In this document: positions 12,838 through 23,700 of the stretch, piece by piece
Layout: each line of letters begins with the position of its first letter
Numbering within the stretch: position 1 is the first letter of the stretch
Assembly: GCF_033568475.1 (NCBI RefSeq)
Contig: NC_133123.1
Location: forward strand, 139,268,062-139,332,061
Source: Henckelia pumila
Lineage: Eukaryota > Streptophyta > Magnoliopsida > Lamiales > Gesneriaceae
Reading direction: 5' to 3'
DNA: 64,000 nucleotides
Translations under genes and position numbers: made by a program
Notes under the pieces: generated by a model
Database searches by the model: none
Seen by the model: the letters and a program-made list of their open reading frames with translations, nothing else
Told to the model about the DNA's origin: nothing

Positions 12838-13277
12838 TGTTGGTCCCATGTGCGGCATCACGAGATAGAAACTATGGAAATTTAAGAATAAATAGACACC
12901 AAGATTTACGTGGAAAACCCCTAAAAATATTAGGGTAAAAACCACGGGCAAGACCAAAAGATTCCACTATAATATTTGGAGAATTACAACCTCTCTCTGT
13001 GTTTCCAAAGAGACACTCACTCTCTTAATACAGGAGAAAACCTATCTCACAAATATATATAGAAATATAGGGAGAGAAGAAATGCACTCAAGAACATAAT
13101 AATGCTTGAGGCCGAGGGATGCAGAAACTGATGCAGAATGCATCTATTTATAGGTGCATATTTTTGTCTGAACACGAGAATGTACAAATTCAATTTTTCC
13201 TTTCATTTGTCAAATTCTGTGTTCCCTTGTCTCAACCACCTACCTCATTAATGAGGTCTTGACTATTTTGCCCGACA
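12838..13277 (-). repeat. Element C 5' LTR (440 bp)
   Basis: On the plus strand it runs from TGTTGGTCCC to GCCCGACA, giving imperfect inverted ends typical of copia LTRs. A TATA-like CTATAAATAG lies on the minus strand at 13153-13144. The outer end is chosen by the TG/CA rule and inverted ends, since the second LTR is not visible. Confidence 0.8.
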
Positions 13278-13323
13278 TTATATATTATTAAATGATCAAT
13301 ATTAATCCGATGGCAGGAAATTA

Positions 13324-13485
13324 CCCTTGGCCAGCATGGTTAAAGAGGAGACGGCCGAGTGTGGAAAGAAAGAAGCAGCTCTGAAAACTTGGGTGCACCA
13401 TATATACAAATTCCATGTTATCTCTAACCTCCACCGGAATTTCTTTGTAAAGCCAGCGTAAAGCAAATATTTCGGGGAAATTTTT
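13324..13485 (-). pseudogene. Host gene fragment resembling plant Sec14/CRAL-TRIO-like protein
   Basis: The minus-strand frame encodes about 54 residues that are not retroelement-like, with NFPEIFALRWLY, IPVEVRDN, VYMVHPSFQS and LFNHAG in order, then a stop at 13321-13323. From memory this spacing matches the middle of a plant family of divergent CRAL-TRIO (lipid-binding Sec14-like) proteins such as the Arabidopsis At4g35750 product. It joins the end of the element D RT fragment (VSPIQVVPK) with no spacer, in a different frame. It is either host sequence left of F joined to D by a deletion, or a gene piece captured by D. No start or neighbouring exons are visible. 13278-13323 shows nothing. 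Confidence 0.55.
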
Positions 13486-16026
13486 GGCACAACCTGTATT
13501 GGCGACACTCAATAACTGTCAGATATAACATATATAATACCAGCATTTAATAATTTCAACACTTCAGCTTTTACCACTTCTTTCATCGCATGATTTAACC
13601 TCCTTTGATGATCGACATATGGACTATACGACTCCTCCATTAAAATTTTATGCATGCAAATATTGGGACTAATTTCCTTGATATCAAAAATTGACCAACC
13701 CAAAGAAGATTTAAATTTTCTCAAAACTCGTAATAATTTATCATTTTCATCATGAGTAAGAGATGATGAAATAATTATCGGATAAGTTAAATTTTCTCCC
13801 AAAAATTCATAGCATACATGACTTGGCAATTTCTTCAATTCAGGAGTAGAAACCGGTACCTCTTTGATGGGCTTCTCAGGCAATGCTTCAGTTTTTTCTT
13901 AACCATTTTTTCCTTTGGAAAACTTTCAAGAACAAGAAATTGCTCTCTAAGTTCCCAATCATCCCCATCAAACTGGGTTACAGAATTAATTAAACACCTA
14001 GCCAATGCATCTTCCAACTCCATTCCTGCAAAAAAATTATTTTCATGAGAATCAGATAAATTAATGCGATTACAAGACTGTACCTCATCTTGGTATTTCA
14101 TGGTTTTATATATATTGAAAATGACAGCTTCACCACCAACTCGTAGAGTTAATTCACCCTCCTGCACATCAATTAACGTTCTACCAGTTGCCAAGAATGG
14201 CCTCCCCAAAATTAGAGGGACATCTTGATCTTCTTCTATGTCAAGCACTACAAAGTTAGCAGGAAAAATAAACTTATCTAATTTTACCAGTACATCCTCC
14301 ACAACTCCTCTAGGATAAGTAAGAGAATGATCAGCCAACTGCAGAGTAATTATGGTTGGTTTCACCTCGCCAAGCTCCAAAGACCTGAAAATAGACAAAG
14401 ACATTAAATTAATACTTGCACCTAAATCACATAATGTCCTATTAACAGTTGCACCACCAATAATACAAGGAATAGTAAAACTCCCTGGATCTTTCAATTT
14501 CTATGGCAGTTTCTTTTGCAGGATAGCGCTGCACTCCTCGGTCAACTTCACAGTCTCAAATTCTTCAAGTTTCCTCTTTCTTGCCATCACATCCTTCATG
14601 AATTTTGCATATTGCGGCATTTGCTCCAAAGCATCAGCGAATGAAATATTTATATGGATTTTCTTGAATATGTCAAGAAACTTAGAAAATTTCTCATTCA
14701 ACGTTTTTTTCTTGAAACGCTGAGGATATGGCAGAACATCTTTTGGCACAGGCGGTTTCTCAGGCATCACTGCAGACTTGCTAGAATTTTTGCTTTTAGA
14801 TTTTTCAGATTCCACCACAATCTCTTCAACCTCTTCATCATCTACTACCTTTGGGTCATCAACCCCAAGTTCTTTACCACTTTTGAGAGTGACAGCCTTG
14901 TACTGCTCCCTTGGATTAACCTCGATATTGCTGGGAAACACACCTCTATACTGATTATTCAATGCATTCTCCAATTAACCAATTTGTGTTTCAAGATTTT
15001 TTATAGAAGCGCTCACATTGGTCAAGTGTGTCTCCATACTATCAAGCTTATTCTCATTCCTCTTAAATCTTGTGGATGACTCTGAAATAAAATTATGCAG
15101 CAAATCTTCCAAAGATGTCTTACCCTCACCATTCTGAGTATTGAACCCCGGTGGAGGATTCAACACATTCTTATTGTTTGCATAGGAAAATTTCTCATGA
15201 TTACGCAAACTAGGATGATACCGATTGGGTACATGATTACCTCGATAGTAGTTGTAATTCTTGTTGTATTGAGCTTGCTCCACACTCTCAAATCCATCAG
15301 CAGAATTTACGAAAATTGCCAGTGATGCTGTCTCAGTAGAACTTTGATTCCCTTTGTTCAGTGCAGCCAACTGTGTAGAAATAGTAGTTATCTGAGCATT
15401 TAAAGCAATGAATGCATCAACCTCATGAATTCCAGCAGGCTTCCTTATCGCAGATCTCTCACTCGGCCACTGCTAACTGTTAATTTTCATATACTCAAGC
15501 ATCTCATAAGCCTGTTCAGGAAATTTAGAAAATATCGAACCTCGTGCAGTATCATCCACATAAATCCTCATTGGCCCATTCAAACCATTGTAGAATAACT
15601 CAATCTGTTCCCAATCTGGAAAATTATGGTTCGGACACTTTCTAAGTAATTCCTTGTACCGCTCCCAAGCTTCACACAACAACTCATAATCTTGCTGTTT
15701 GAAAGTTGTGATCTTAATTTTCAGTTGGGCAAACTTGGCATGAGGAAAGTACTTAACCAAAAATTTAGATGCCATGTCCTCCCATGTAGTGATGCTCCCA
15801 AGAGGTAGTTACTGCAACCAACTACCAGCATTGTCCCTAAGAGAGAACGGGAACAATCGTAGTCTGATGGTGTTCTCAGTAACACCATGAATCTTCACTG
15901 TCTCAGCAATCTCCAGAAAAGTGCGCAGATGCAAATTTGGATCTTTAGTAGCTGCATCCCTAAACTGATTTTGCTGCACCATATTAATCAAAGCTGGCTT
16001 CAACTCAAAATTATTTGTCGTGATGT
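13486..16026 (-). pseudogene. gag-pol: Element D gag-protease-RT (3' piece), decayed and truncated
   Basis: Continues the gag begun at 27682. Gag core: LRLFPFSLRDNAGSWL near 15850, then the KFLVKYFP and AWERYKELLRKCPNH motifs. Protease region: DLGASINLMSLSIF near 14420 and LILGRPFLATGR near 14200. The RT fragment ends at 13486. Stops at 15806-15808, 15473-15475, 14975-14977, 14501-14503 and near 13509; a one-base loss in an A run near 13900. RT catalytic motifs, RNase H and integrase are absent, so the fragment is inert. Confidence 0.88.
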
Positions 16027-17440
16027 TGATCGAGCAAATACTAGCACTTAAATTTAATATAATTATATCTCTTTTTTGCTCAAAATTATCGCAAGTGCAC
16101 GACTCAAGTTATAGAAAAGTGTACTGAGTACGAGTATCGTCCTCAGGGACTACGTCACAATAATTCAATTATTTAATTTCTATACTTCAAAGTAACGAAA
16201 ATTTGATTTTTGATTATTCTAAAATTAAAAATAAAAAAATTCGATTCAAAATTACTTGAATGAAAATAAAATAAACCACAAAAAAAAATGTTTAGCGCAG
16301 GAAAATATAATATGAAGAAGTTTTGTTGGAATCTCGGTTCACCTTCCTCCTAATTGAATCTGGACAATTAAAATTACTTTTACACTCATAGATTTGACAA
16401 AAATTCCTGAAATATCGACACTCTCTCTCGAGTTTATGCCAATCTAATCTAAGTTAATGAAACAATCAAATCTCTTTGATTATTTATCATTACTTATTGT
16501 TTTACGTTCATTGAATTCCTACAACTTTCAACCTGGTGGTCTATGGTTATCAACATGTACTAAATATCATATCTCTATGTATATTTTAAGTCCATGGATT
16601 TTATCACTCGTCATAATCATGAATCTATCTCTCGACAGCAATTCACAACTTACGAATCTATGTTAAAGTTAGCTACTCCTCAACATAGAATAATAAAATA
16701 TGATAAAATCAAATACTCGCATAAAAACTCAATCAATTTGTCCAACGATTCAATCACAAAAACATGTTACGGGGTTAGGATCCCCTAAATTCCAACAAAA
16801 TATAGTTTAGCTATGACAACTCATAATAATATTCAAGCTAAATAAAGTTTTCAACATAGAATTTCAGAAAAATTGAAGAAGAATTCCCAACGAGAAGAAG
16901 AACTCCCAACGAGAAGAAGAATCTTCGATCTTCAAAGCCGCCGCCTCCTGCTTTGCTGTAGATTTTTCAAGACTTAAAACGTCTGAAAAGATGATATATA
17001 TATTGCCCCTAGAGTCCTTTCCTTTTAAAACTCCCGAAATAACAATCTTTGCAATTACGCGTGGGCGCTCGGTCTACTCAAATTCACCGACCGAGCGCCC
17101 CAAAATTGGCCAACCTTCTGCCCTGCTTTATCAGCGAGCGCTCGGTCTGCTAAAATTCACCGACCGAGCGCTCCAAAATCTTCAACTCTCTGCCTCTGCT
17201 TTTTATGCCAGCGCTCGGTCTGCTTTTTTCTGCAGACCGAGCGCACCCCTTTTGAAGCCAGAAAAATTTCTTTTTTCTATTTTTCCTGCAGAGTTAACCA
17301 CAAATCAATAGGAGTAGACAAAACACACACATTACACTAAATGCAAACAATAATTAGAAAAACACTAACAAGACGACTAAGAACGAAAGCAAAAACACTA
17401 ATAAAACAAACAATAAAACAAGGAAAAACGACTCCTATCA
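16027..17440 (-). repeat. Element E 3' LTR (left copy, 1414 bp)
   Basis: Plus-strand ends are TGATCGAGCAAA and ACTCCTATCA. It matches 26175-27574 along its length. Three palindromic hairpins (17065-17098, 17138-17171, 17211-17244; period 73) resemble GCGCTCGGTCTGCT...GACCGAGCGC. A TATA-like run lies at 16992-17003. Confidence 0.95.
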
Positions 17441-19245
17441 ACCTCACCAAACTAACCTTTTGCTTGCCCTCAAGCAAAATCGGTGACAAACTAGAATGCA
17501 AAACAAAAACACTACACAATGACAAAGGTGGATGACTCAAACTTTCCAAGCCTCAGAATTTCTTCCAAAAGATTACAAATCCAATCATATCAATCTACTA
17601 ACATTTTGAAAAAAAAATACAACTGGAAAACCTTGTAAACTCCTAAATCCCGCAACTCACGTAACAACATACCTTCCTCCGAATTTAATTCACACATTCA
17701 AGGATCATGAGGACTTTTTAGGCGCTATAAGCTCAAAGATGAGTGACATTCAATGACACACACTTCACATTGGTTTAAATCAAAGAATTACAGTGTGTGC
17801 GTGTTTTTATCAAAAATCCATACTAATTAAAAGTGTCTATCAGCTATCCATAGGCTAAATTTTCGCAACTCTTCTCCACTAGTATATTGAGCAACTGTGA
17901 CTCGGTCAGTAGGTCTTAATAAGCTTCTAATGTTAGGCCTGATTTATGGCTACAAACGAAGTATATCGATTCAAATAAGGGAATAAGTTACATTTTCAAT
18001 TCCTTCTTTTTTTTCTCCTTCTAATTCACTTCATCAATCCAATGACTTCACTACTTTTGCATATTTTTATTTTCTACGCAACTTATTTTTCTATTTTTTT
18101 CTTTTTTTTTTTTTCAACTTTTCCAAACACACCATTTCACTTTGCAATTACAAAATCGGAGCATATACAATTGTCACATTCAACTTACTCTATTTAGGGT
18201 AGGAAATATTGTTTAGGCTATTCTTTGGTAGTGAGTGTAGGACTAGAAAAAATGGCGAATGGGGGTTTATTCACACGTTTTCACGTATGCCATTCGATTT
18301 CAATCAAGCTCAAAGGAGGTACTAGAGATAGCATGTATGATAGGTATCTTGAAAGGCTCAAACAAATCACAAAAAGATTTCCTAAATCATTCCTAATCAC
18401 AGTTATTGCCCGTATTATGCCTCAAAGAGTGTTCGAATTAGTTCTAGACAAGTCTCAATTCACAATCAAGTCATACAAATTTTTGACCAGTGCAGAAATA
18501 AGCAATCATCAGCAGTAAACGATGATTGTCAACAGATTTCAGATTTTTGTACCTCATGTACTCATAAACATTGTGAAGGCTCAACAGGGCTTTTAAGGAT
18601 GATGTTACTTCAAGAGAAAGTGGGCCCAAAAATTCAAACAATGCCTCAATCCTATCCAAGTTTGTACGTTCCAAATTCAGATTCGAGCATACCTCACAGA
18701 GTATATAAAGATCTATTTATCTACTTGGTTCTACCAGTTAAACAAAAATTTTGTCAGAAGATTCTCATGGATTTCAGCTATCAAACACACAAAAAAAAAA
18801 AAAATTCTTCATCACTGGCTTTTATGGTTTCAGCCACGAATGCATGCCTAACACAACACAAAACACAATACAATGACAAAATGCAAACAAAATACAAAAA
18901 AACAAAAATGCATGACAAACATAAAAGACACCCTCCCCAAACTAACATCTAGCAATGTCCCCAATGCTAGACAAACGAAACAAAACAACCAAAACGAAAA
19001 TACGCAAAACAAAAACAAAACAATAAAAACGAAAACAAAAACTCCCCTGATTATTTGTTCTCGTTGTCGCCGTCGGCTTCATCATCTGACTCATCAGGAT
19101 AATTTGCTCGGAGAGCAGTGTAGTGGAAATGGAACGGAGGGGGATATGGTGGCGGAGTGGGGTAGGCAGCAGGATCCAAACCGGCATTAGAGATTAATGC
19201 TCGGAGCATAGCAGTCTGTGATTCCGAGTGGGCACTATCAACTTT
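17441..19245 (-). other. Element E 3' noncoding region between env-position ORF and 3' LTR
   Basis: About 1.8 kb with no credible ORF. It starts with the purine-rich stretch preceding the 3' LTR (minus-strand ..TTTGGTGAGGT, 17441-17455). Blocks at about 17878-17960 (ctagtatattg..., ggtcttaat..., ggctacaaacgaag) recur in the same order in element F at 31198-31283 although surrounding sequence has diverged, and both have a T-rich tract after them (18000-18120; 31360-31480). The 18225-18518 frame is judged to be chance. Confidence 0.7.
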
Positions 19246-20187
19246 CTAGTACTCATTCTGGTATTGATCCCAAGCATACAACTCATTTTTCATCTTAGTG
19301 GAAGGGCGACGACTTGGCATTGGTTTTGGTACACGGCTCGAAGAGGTACCGGCTCCGGAACTTTCCTGCCCGTGCGATGTATACTCTTGCAATCTAAAAT
19401 TTCCCTTTGTCCGGACAAGTGAATTGTCCACATCTTGCATGGGATGCTGCCATTCTTCATCATCTCGGATTTTAACTCCATCTTGCATACAGAGGGAGGT
19501 GACGATAGACGGGAAAAAGATGCCAATGGTCGGTGAGCGGATGGAAGAGTATAACTCTCGGTTGATGATTTTTCCAACATTGATTGGCCATTTTTTGTGC
19601 AAGGCATACAACAACAAAGATCGGCTCATCACCACGACATGTGTATGGGTCACCGACATCATCCGGTGTGTGAGGAACGCATACCACAAAGCTGATTCCA
19701 TGGTCAAAAACTTTTCTTTAAAAGATACAAACCTAGCCGAATCCTTCCACACATTCCCATCATAACACAGTGCAGCAGACACGAGATTATAATTCGGATT
19801 AGCTTTAAATTCTTGGAATAGGCTATCGTCGACTTTTGGGGTTTTCAATAAATCGTTAATAACTTGAGGGTCGAAAGAGACCATCTTACCCCGTACAAAG
19901 GCTTTGCTATCTGTGCGTTCCGGGGTGTTTGCATAGAATTCTTTTACTAATGGAACAACATCCGCCTGTGGTGTGCGGCAAAAATCAGCCCATCCTCGTT
20001 CCGGGATGTCGAGGGCGAGAGTGAGAGCCTCGGATAAATTGATGTCGCGCTCTGGAATCGGATTCCGATTAAGCCTTGCGGCTTCATAGCGTGATTTGGC
20101 CTCCATGGATATGAACTTTCCCTCTATGATGCTAGAAGAAGAAGGAATAGCACGAGATGTTGCAATCTTGGCTTTCTTCGGACCCAT
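19246..20187 (-). CDS. Element E env-position ORF (plant transposon protein type)
   Basis: An intact 313-codon frame from ATG 20187-20185 (MGPKKAKIATS) to a stop at 19246. It lies between integrase and the 3' LTR, where Athila elements carry a third ORF often called env-like. Motifs such as RGWADFCRTPQADVVPLVKEFYAN, LLKTPKVDDS and DEEWQHPM recur in element F (32637-33572), so the ORF is a conserved part of this lineage. I see no signal peptide, membrane segment or coiled coil, so an envelope role is by position only; proteins of this kind are annotated in plants as putative plant transposon protein. The last 50 residues are Ser/Arg/Pro-rich. It survives intact while gag-pol is broken. A palindrome array sits 170 bases upstream. 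Confidence 0.75.
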   Translation of the reverse strand: MGPKKAKIATSRAIPSSSSIIEGKFISMEAKSRYEAARLNRNPIPERDINLSEALTLALDIPERGWADFCRTPQADVVPLVKEFYANTPERTDSKAFVRGKMVSFDPQVINDLLKTPKVDDSLFQEFKANPNYNLVSAALCYDGNVWKDSARFVSFKEKFLTMESALWYAFLTHRMMSVTHTHVVVMSRSLLLYALHKKWPINVGKIINRELYSSIRSPTIGIFFPSIVTSLCMQDGVKIRDDEEWQHPMQDVDNSLVRTKGNFRLQEYTSHGQESSGAGTSSSRVPKPMPSRRPSTKMKNELYAWDQYQNEY

Positions 20188-20304
20188 CCTTAGCAAAAAT
20201 TGGGAAGGAGGCGGTAGATACCTGCGATATGGAGGAGAGAAAGTGAGAAATCAGAAGGAGAGGGGGGGGGGGGGCTAGGGTTTTGAACGAGAGAAGGAAA
20301 GAAA

Positions 20305-20316
20305 TAATTAAATAGG
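20305..20316 (-). promoter_or_regulatory. Possible TATA-like box upstream of E env-position ORF
   Basis: Minus strand CCCTATTTAATT between the palindrome array and the ORF start. It copies the array-then-TATA order of the LTR. A G run (20263-20274) and pyrimidine-rich minus-strand leader follow. Weak alone. Confidence 0.3.
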
Positions 20317-20357
20317 GAATGGGGATCGGACGATTTAAAATTATGATTCTGCGCGAG

Positions 20358-20607
20358 GCGCTCGGTCTGCTAATTTCAGCAGACCAAGCGCATACCCGAT
20401 TTTATAAAACAGAGAGTTGGGGATTTTTGGGCGCTCGGTCTGCTAATTTCAGCAGACCGAGTGCACCCCAGTTTTAAGAAAACAGTGAGTTAGGGGAGTT
20501 TTGGGTGCTCGTTATGCTAAAATTAGCAGACCGAGTGCACCCCTTAAAAAATAGTAAGGTAGGGGAGTTTTGGGCACTCGGTCTGCTGAAATTCACAGAC
20601 CAAGCGC
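20358..20607 (-). promoter_or_regulatory. Internal four-unit palindrome array of element E
   Basis: Hairpins at 20358-20391, 20431-20464, 20505-20538 and 20574-20607 with period 69-74, arms GCGCTCGGTCTGCT and AGCAGACCGAGCGC with a few changes. The same palindrome occurs three times in the LTR with period 73. The array lies between the integrase stop (20773) and the env-position ORF (20187). Function unknown; an internal promoter or enhancer is my inference. Confidence 0.6.
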
Positions 20608-20772
20608 ACCCTTTTTTTTTTCAAAATAAAAGAAAACAAAAACAGAAAGTGAAAAGACTTAAAAGAACGAAAAATGAAAAAAATTTCAAATCAAAGAAAA
20701 TGAAAAATAAAAGCAAGGTAAGCAAGTAGTTCTCAATTTAGAGTATAGAGCTCGACTGTTCTTCTTCCCAAA

Positions 20773-23700
20773 CTAGTCTTGGTCGGTCAGTGTGGTGATG
20801 ACTGGCGTGGAGTCGAAATCACCACCTACATAGTGTTTCAGCCTCTGAGCATTGACCGTGAAAGACTCATTTCTGGTATCTTTTATTTCAATGGCCCCCG
20901 ATGGATACACCTTAGTGATTTTGTATGGGCCGAACCACATCGACTTCAACTTTCCAGGAAAAAGCCTCAACCTGGAGTTAAATAGAAGAACTGTTTCTCC
21001 TTCCTTAAATTCTCTATGACGAATGCGCCGATCATATAGTTTCTTGGTCCTTTCTTTGTACGACACCGCCATATCATATGCTTGATCCCGAAATTCCTCT
21101 AACTGGTTTAGCTCCAGCAATCTCTTCTCACCTGCAATAGAAAATTCAAAATTTAATGATTTGATAGCCCAATATGCTCTATGCTCTAACTCAACTGGCA
21201 AATGACATGTCTTTCCAAACAACAGTCTATAAGGGGAGGTGCCTATAGGTGTTTTGAAAGCAGTCCTATAGGCCCATAATGCATCATCAAGTCGAAATGC
21301 CCAATCATTTCTATTAGTACTCACACTTTTTTCTAAAATTTGCTTAATTTCTTGATTGGACACTTCTACCTGGCCACTCGTTTGGGGATGATAAGCTGTA
21401 GAAACTTTGTGCTTGACACCATATTTCTTCAAAAGTTTTTCAAAAAGCTTATTACAAAAGTGGGTGCCACCATTACTAATAATTGCACTGGGTGTACCAA
21501 ACCGGTTAAAAATATTTTTCTTCAAAAATTTAGTACTACCTGTGCATCATTAGTTGCAAAAGCTTCAGCCTCTACCCATTTGGAAACATAATCGACGATG
21601 ACCAAAATGTATTTTTTTTGTAAATGAGTTTGGAAATGGTCCCATAAAGTCGATTCCCCACACATCAAAAATTTCACACTCAATAATGTTAGTCAAAGGC
21701 ATTTCGTGACGGTTTGAGATGTTACCTGTTCGCTGACATCTATCACACTCAATGACATAAGCACGTGCATCTTTAAACAGATTGGGGAAATAAAACTCAC
21801 ATTCAAGTACCTTAGCTGTCGTCTTTATGGGCCCAGCATGGCCACCTACCTCGCGGTCATGACAATGATTGAGGATGCTTTTCATTTCTCCTTCTGCCAC
21901 ACATCTTCGAATCATAGAGTCAGCACAGATTTTAAACAAGAAAGGTTCTTCCCAGAAATAATGATTGACATCTGATAGAAACTTTTTCTTTTGATGAAAA
22001 GACAAATTATGTGGGAGTGTGCTCGTGACCAAGTAATTTGCAAAATTAGCATACCACGGTGAGTGTTCTATGGAAAACAACTTCTCATCAGGAAACCAAT
22101 CATCTATTTCCTTAGTGTCATTTTGTGCACAATCAGGAATGCATTCTAGTCTAGATAGGTGATCAGCAACAACATTTTCTACTTCTTTTTTATATTTTAT
22201 CTCTAAGTCAAATTCTTGTAAGAGTAGAATCCACCTAATCAACCTAGGTTTTGCATCTTTCTTAGCCAAAAGGTGTTTAATTGCAGAATGATCAGTGTAA
22301 ATAGTGATTTTTGAGAGTACAAGGTATGAATGAAATTTGTCCAGTGCAAAAACTACAGCCAGCAATTCTTTTTCACTGGTAGCATAATTCAATTGAGCCT
22401 CATTCAGGGTTTTGCTAGCATAGTAAATAGTACGGAATACCTTGTCTATCCTCTGACCAAGTACAGCTCCGATAGCCGAGTCACTGGCATCACACATTAC
22501 CTCAAATGGAAGATCTCAATCTGGTGATGTCAGCACTGGTGCAGTTACCAATCGTTCTCTTAAAAATTCAAATGCCTCCAAACAAGTGGAATCAAAATTA
22601 AATGGTGTATCTTTCATTAATAATGAAGACAGAGGTTTTGCAATTTTTGATAAATCTTTAATGAACCGCCGATAAAAACCGGCGTGGCCTAGAAAACTTC
22701 TGACTCCCTTGATCGTCGTCGGTGGAGGTAGATTCTGAATGACTTGCACCTTGGCTTTGTCCACCTCGATTCCCTGCTCCGATATGCGGTGTCCTAATAC
22801 AATACCCGTGGTCACCATGAAGTGACATTTCTCCCAGTTGAGCACCAAGTTTGTTTCCTCACATCTCATCAAAACAGTGTTTAGATTATTCAGACATGCA
22901 TCAAAAGACTGACCAAAAATGGAAAAATCATCCATGAATATTTCTAGAAAATTTTCGACCATATCATGAAATATAGCAGTCATGCATCTCTGAAAAGTCG
23001 CAGGAGCATTGCAAAGACCAAAAGGCATGCGTCGATAGGCAAACGTACCATATGGGAAAATGAAATTTGTTTTCTCCTGATCTTCAGGTGCAATCGCAAT
23101 TTGATTGTATCCTGAATACCCATATAAAAAGAAATAAAATTCATACCCAGCAAGCCTTTCTATCATTTGGTCAATGAAGGGGAGGGGAAAATGGTCTTTA
23201 CGGGTTGCGTCATTCAATTTTCTATAGTCTATACACACACGCCAACCTGTTACTGTCCTAGTAGGTATCAACTCATTCTGCTCATTCTCAATGACAGTTA
23301 TCCCCCTTTTTTTTGGAACACATTGAATTGGACTTACCCATGCACTATCAGAAATGGGATAAATGATACATGCATCCAGAAGTTTTATCGTTTCAGCCTT
23401 CACTACTTCTTGAATATTGGGATTCAATCTCCTCTGTGGTTGGACCAAGGGGTTGATGTTCTCTTCCATTAATATCTTGTGCATGCATATAAATGGATTG
23501 ATGCCTTTGATATCAGCAATCTTCCAGGCAAACACACTCTTATGACTTTTGAGAACGTCTAGCAGTCTGGCCTCCATCTCACCTGTCAAAGAAGAAGAAA
23601 TTATGACAGGCAAATTTTCATTCTCACCTAAAAAGACGTATTTGAGATGGGTAGGTAATGGTTTCAAATCCATAGTTGGTGGTTCTTCAAGACTTGGTTT

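Larger units (their letters stand above)
9709..13277 (-). mobile_element. Element C: Ty1/copia retrotransposon, 5' part
   Basis: Minus strand, order from right: 5' LTR (12838-13277), primer site, shortened gag, protease, integrase, RT, start of RNase H. Integrase before RT identifies copia. The RNase H is cut by element B at 9709, so its end and the 3' LTR must be outside the window to the left. Sequence style resembles the Tork/Tnt1 group; that subgroup is tentative. Multiple stops and frameshifts. Confidence 0.9.

Noticed and set aside
18225..18518. 97-codon frame in the E 3' noncoding region
   Set aside because: Not preserved in the corresponding part of F, where related DNA has many stops.
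20358..20607. Regularly spaced palindromes that could suggest a CRISPR-like array
   Set aside because: The intervals are themselves repeats of one another, the units sit inside a plant retrotransposon and there are no cas-like genes; period-73 tandem duplication explains it.
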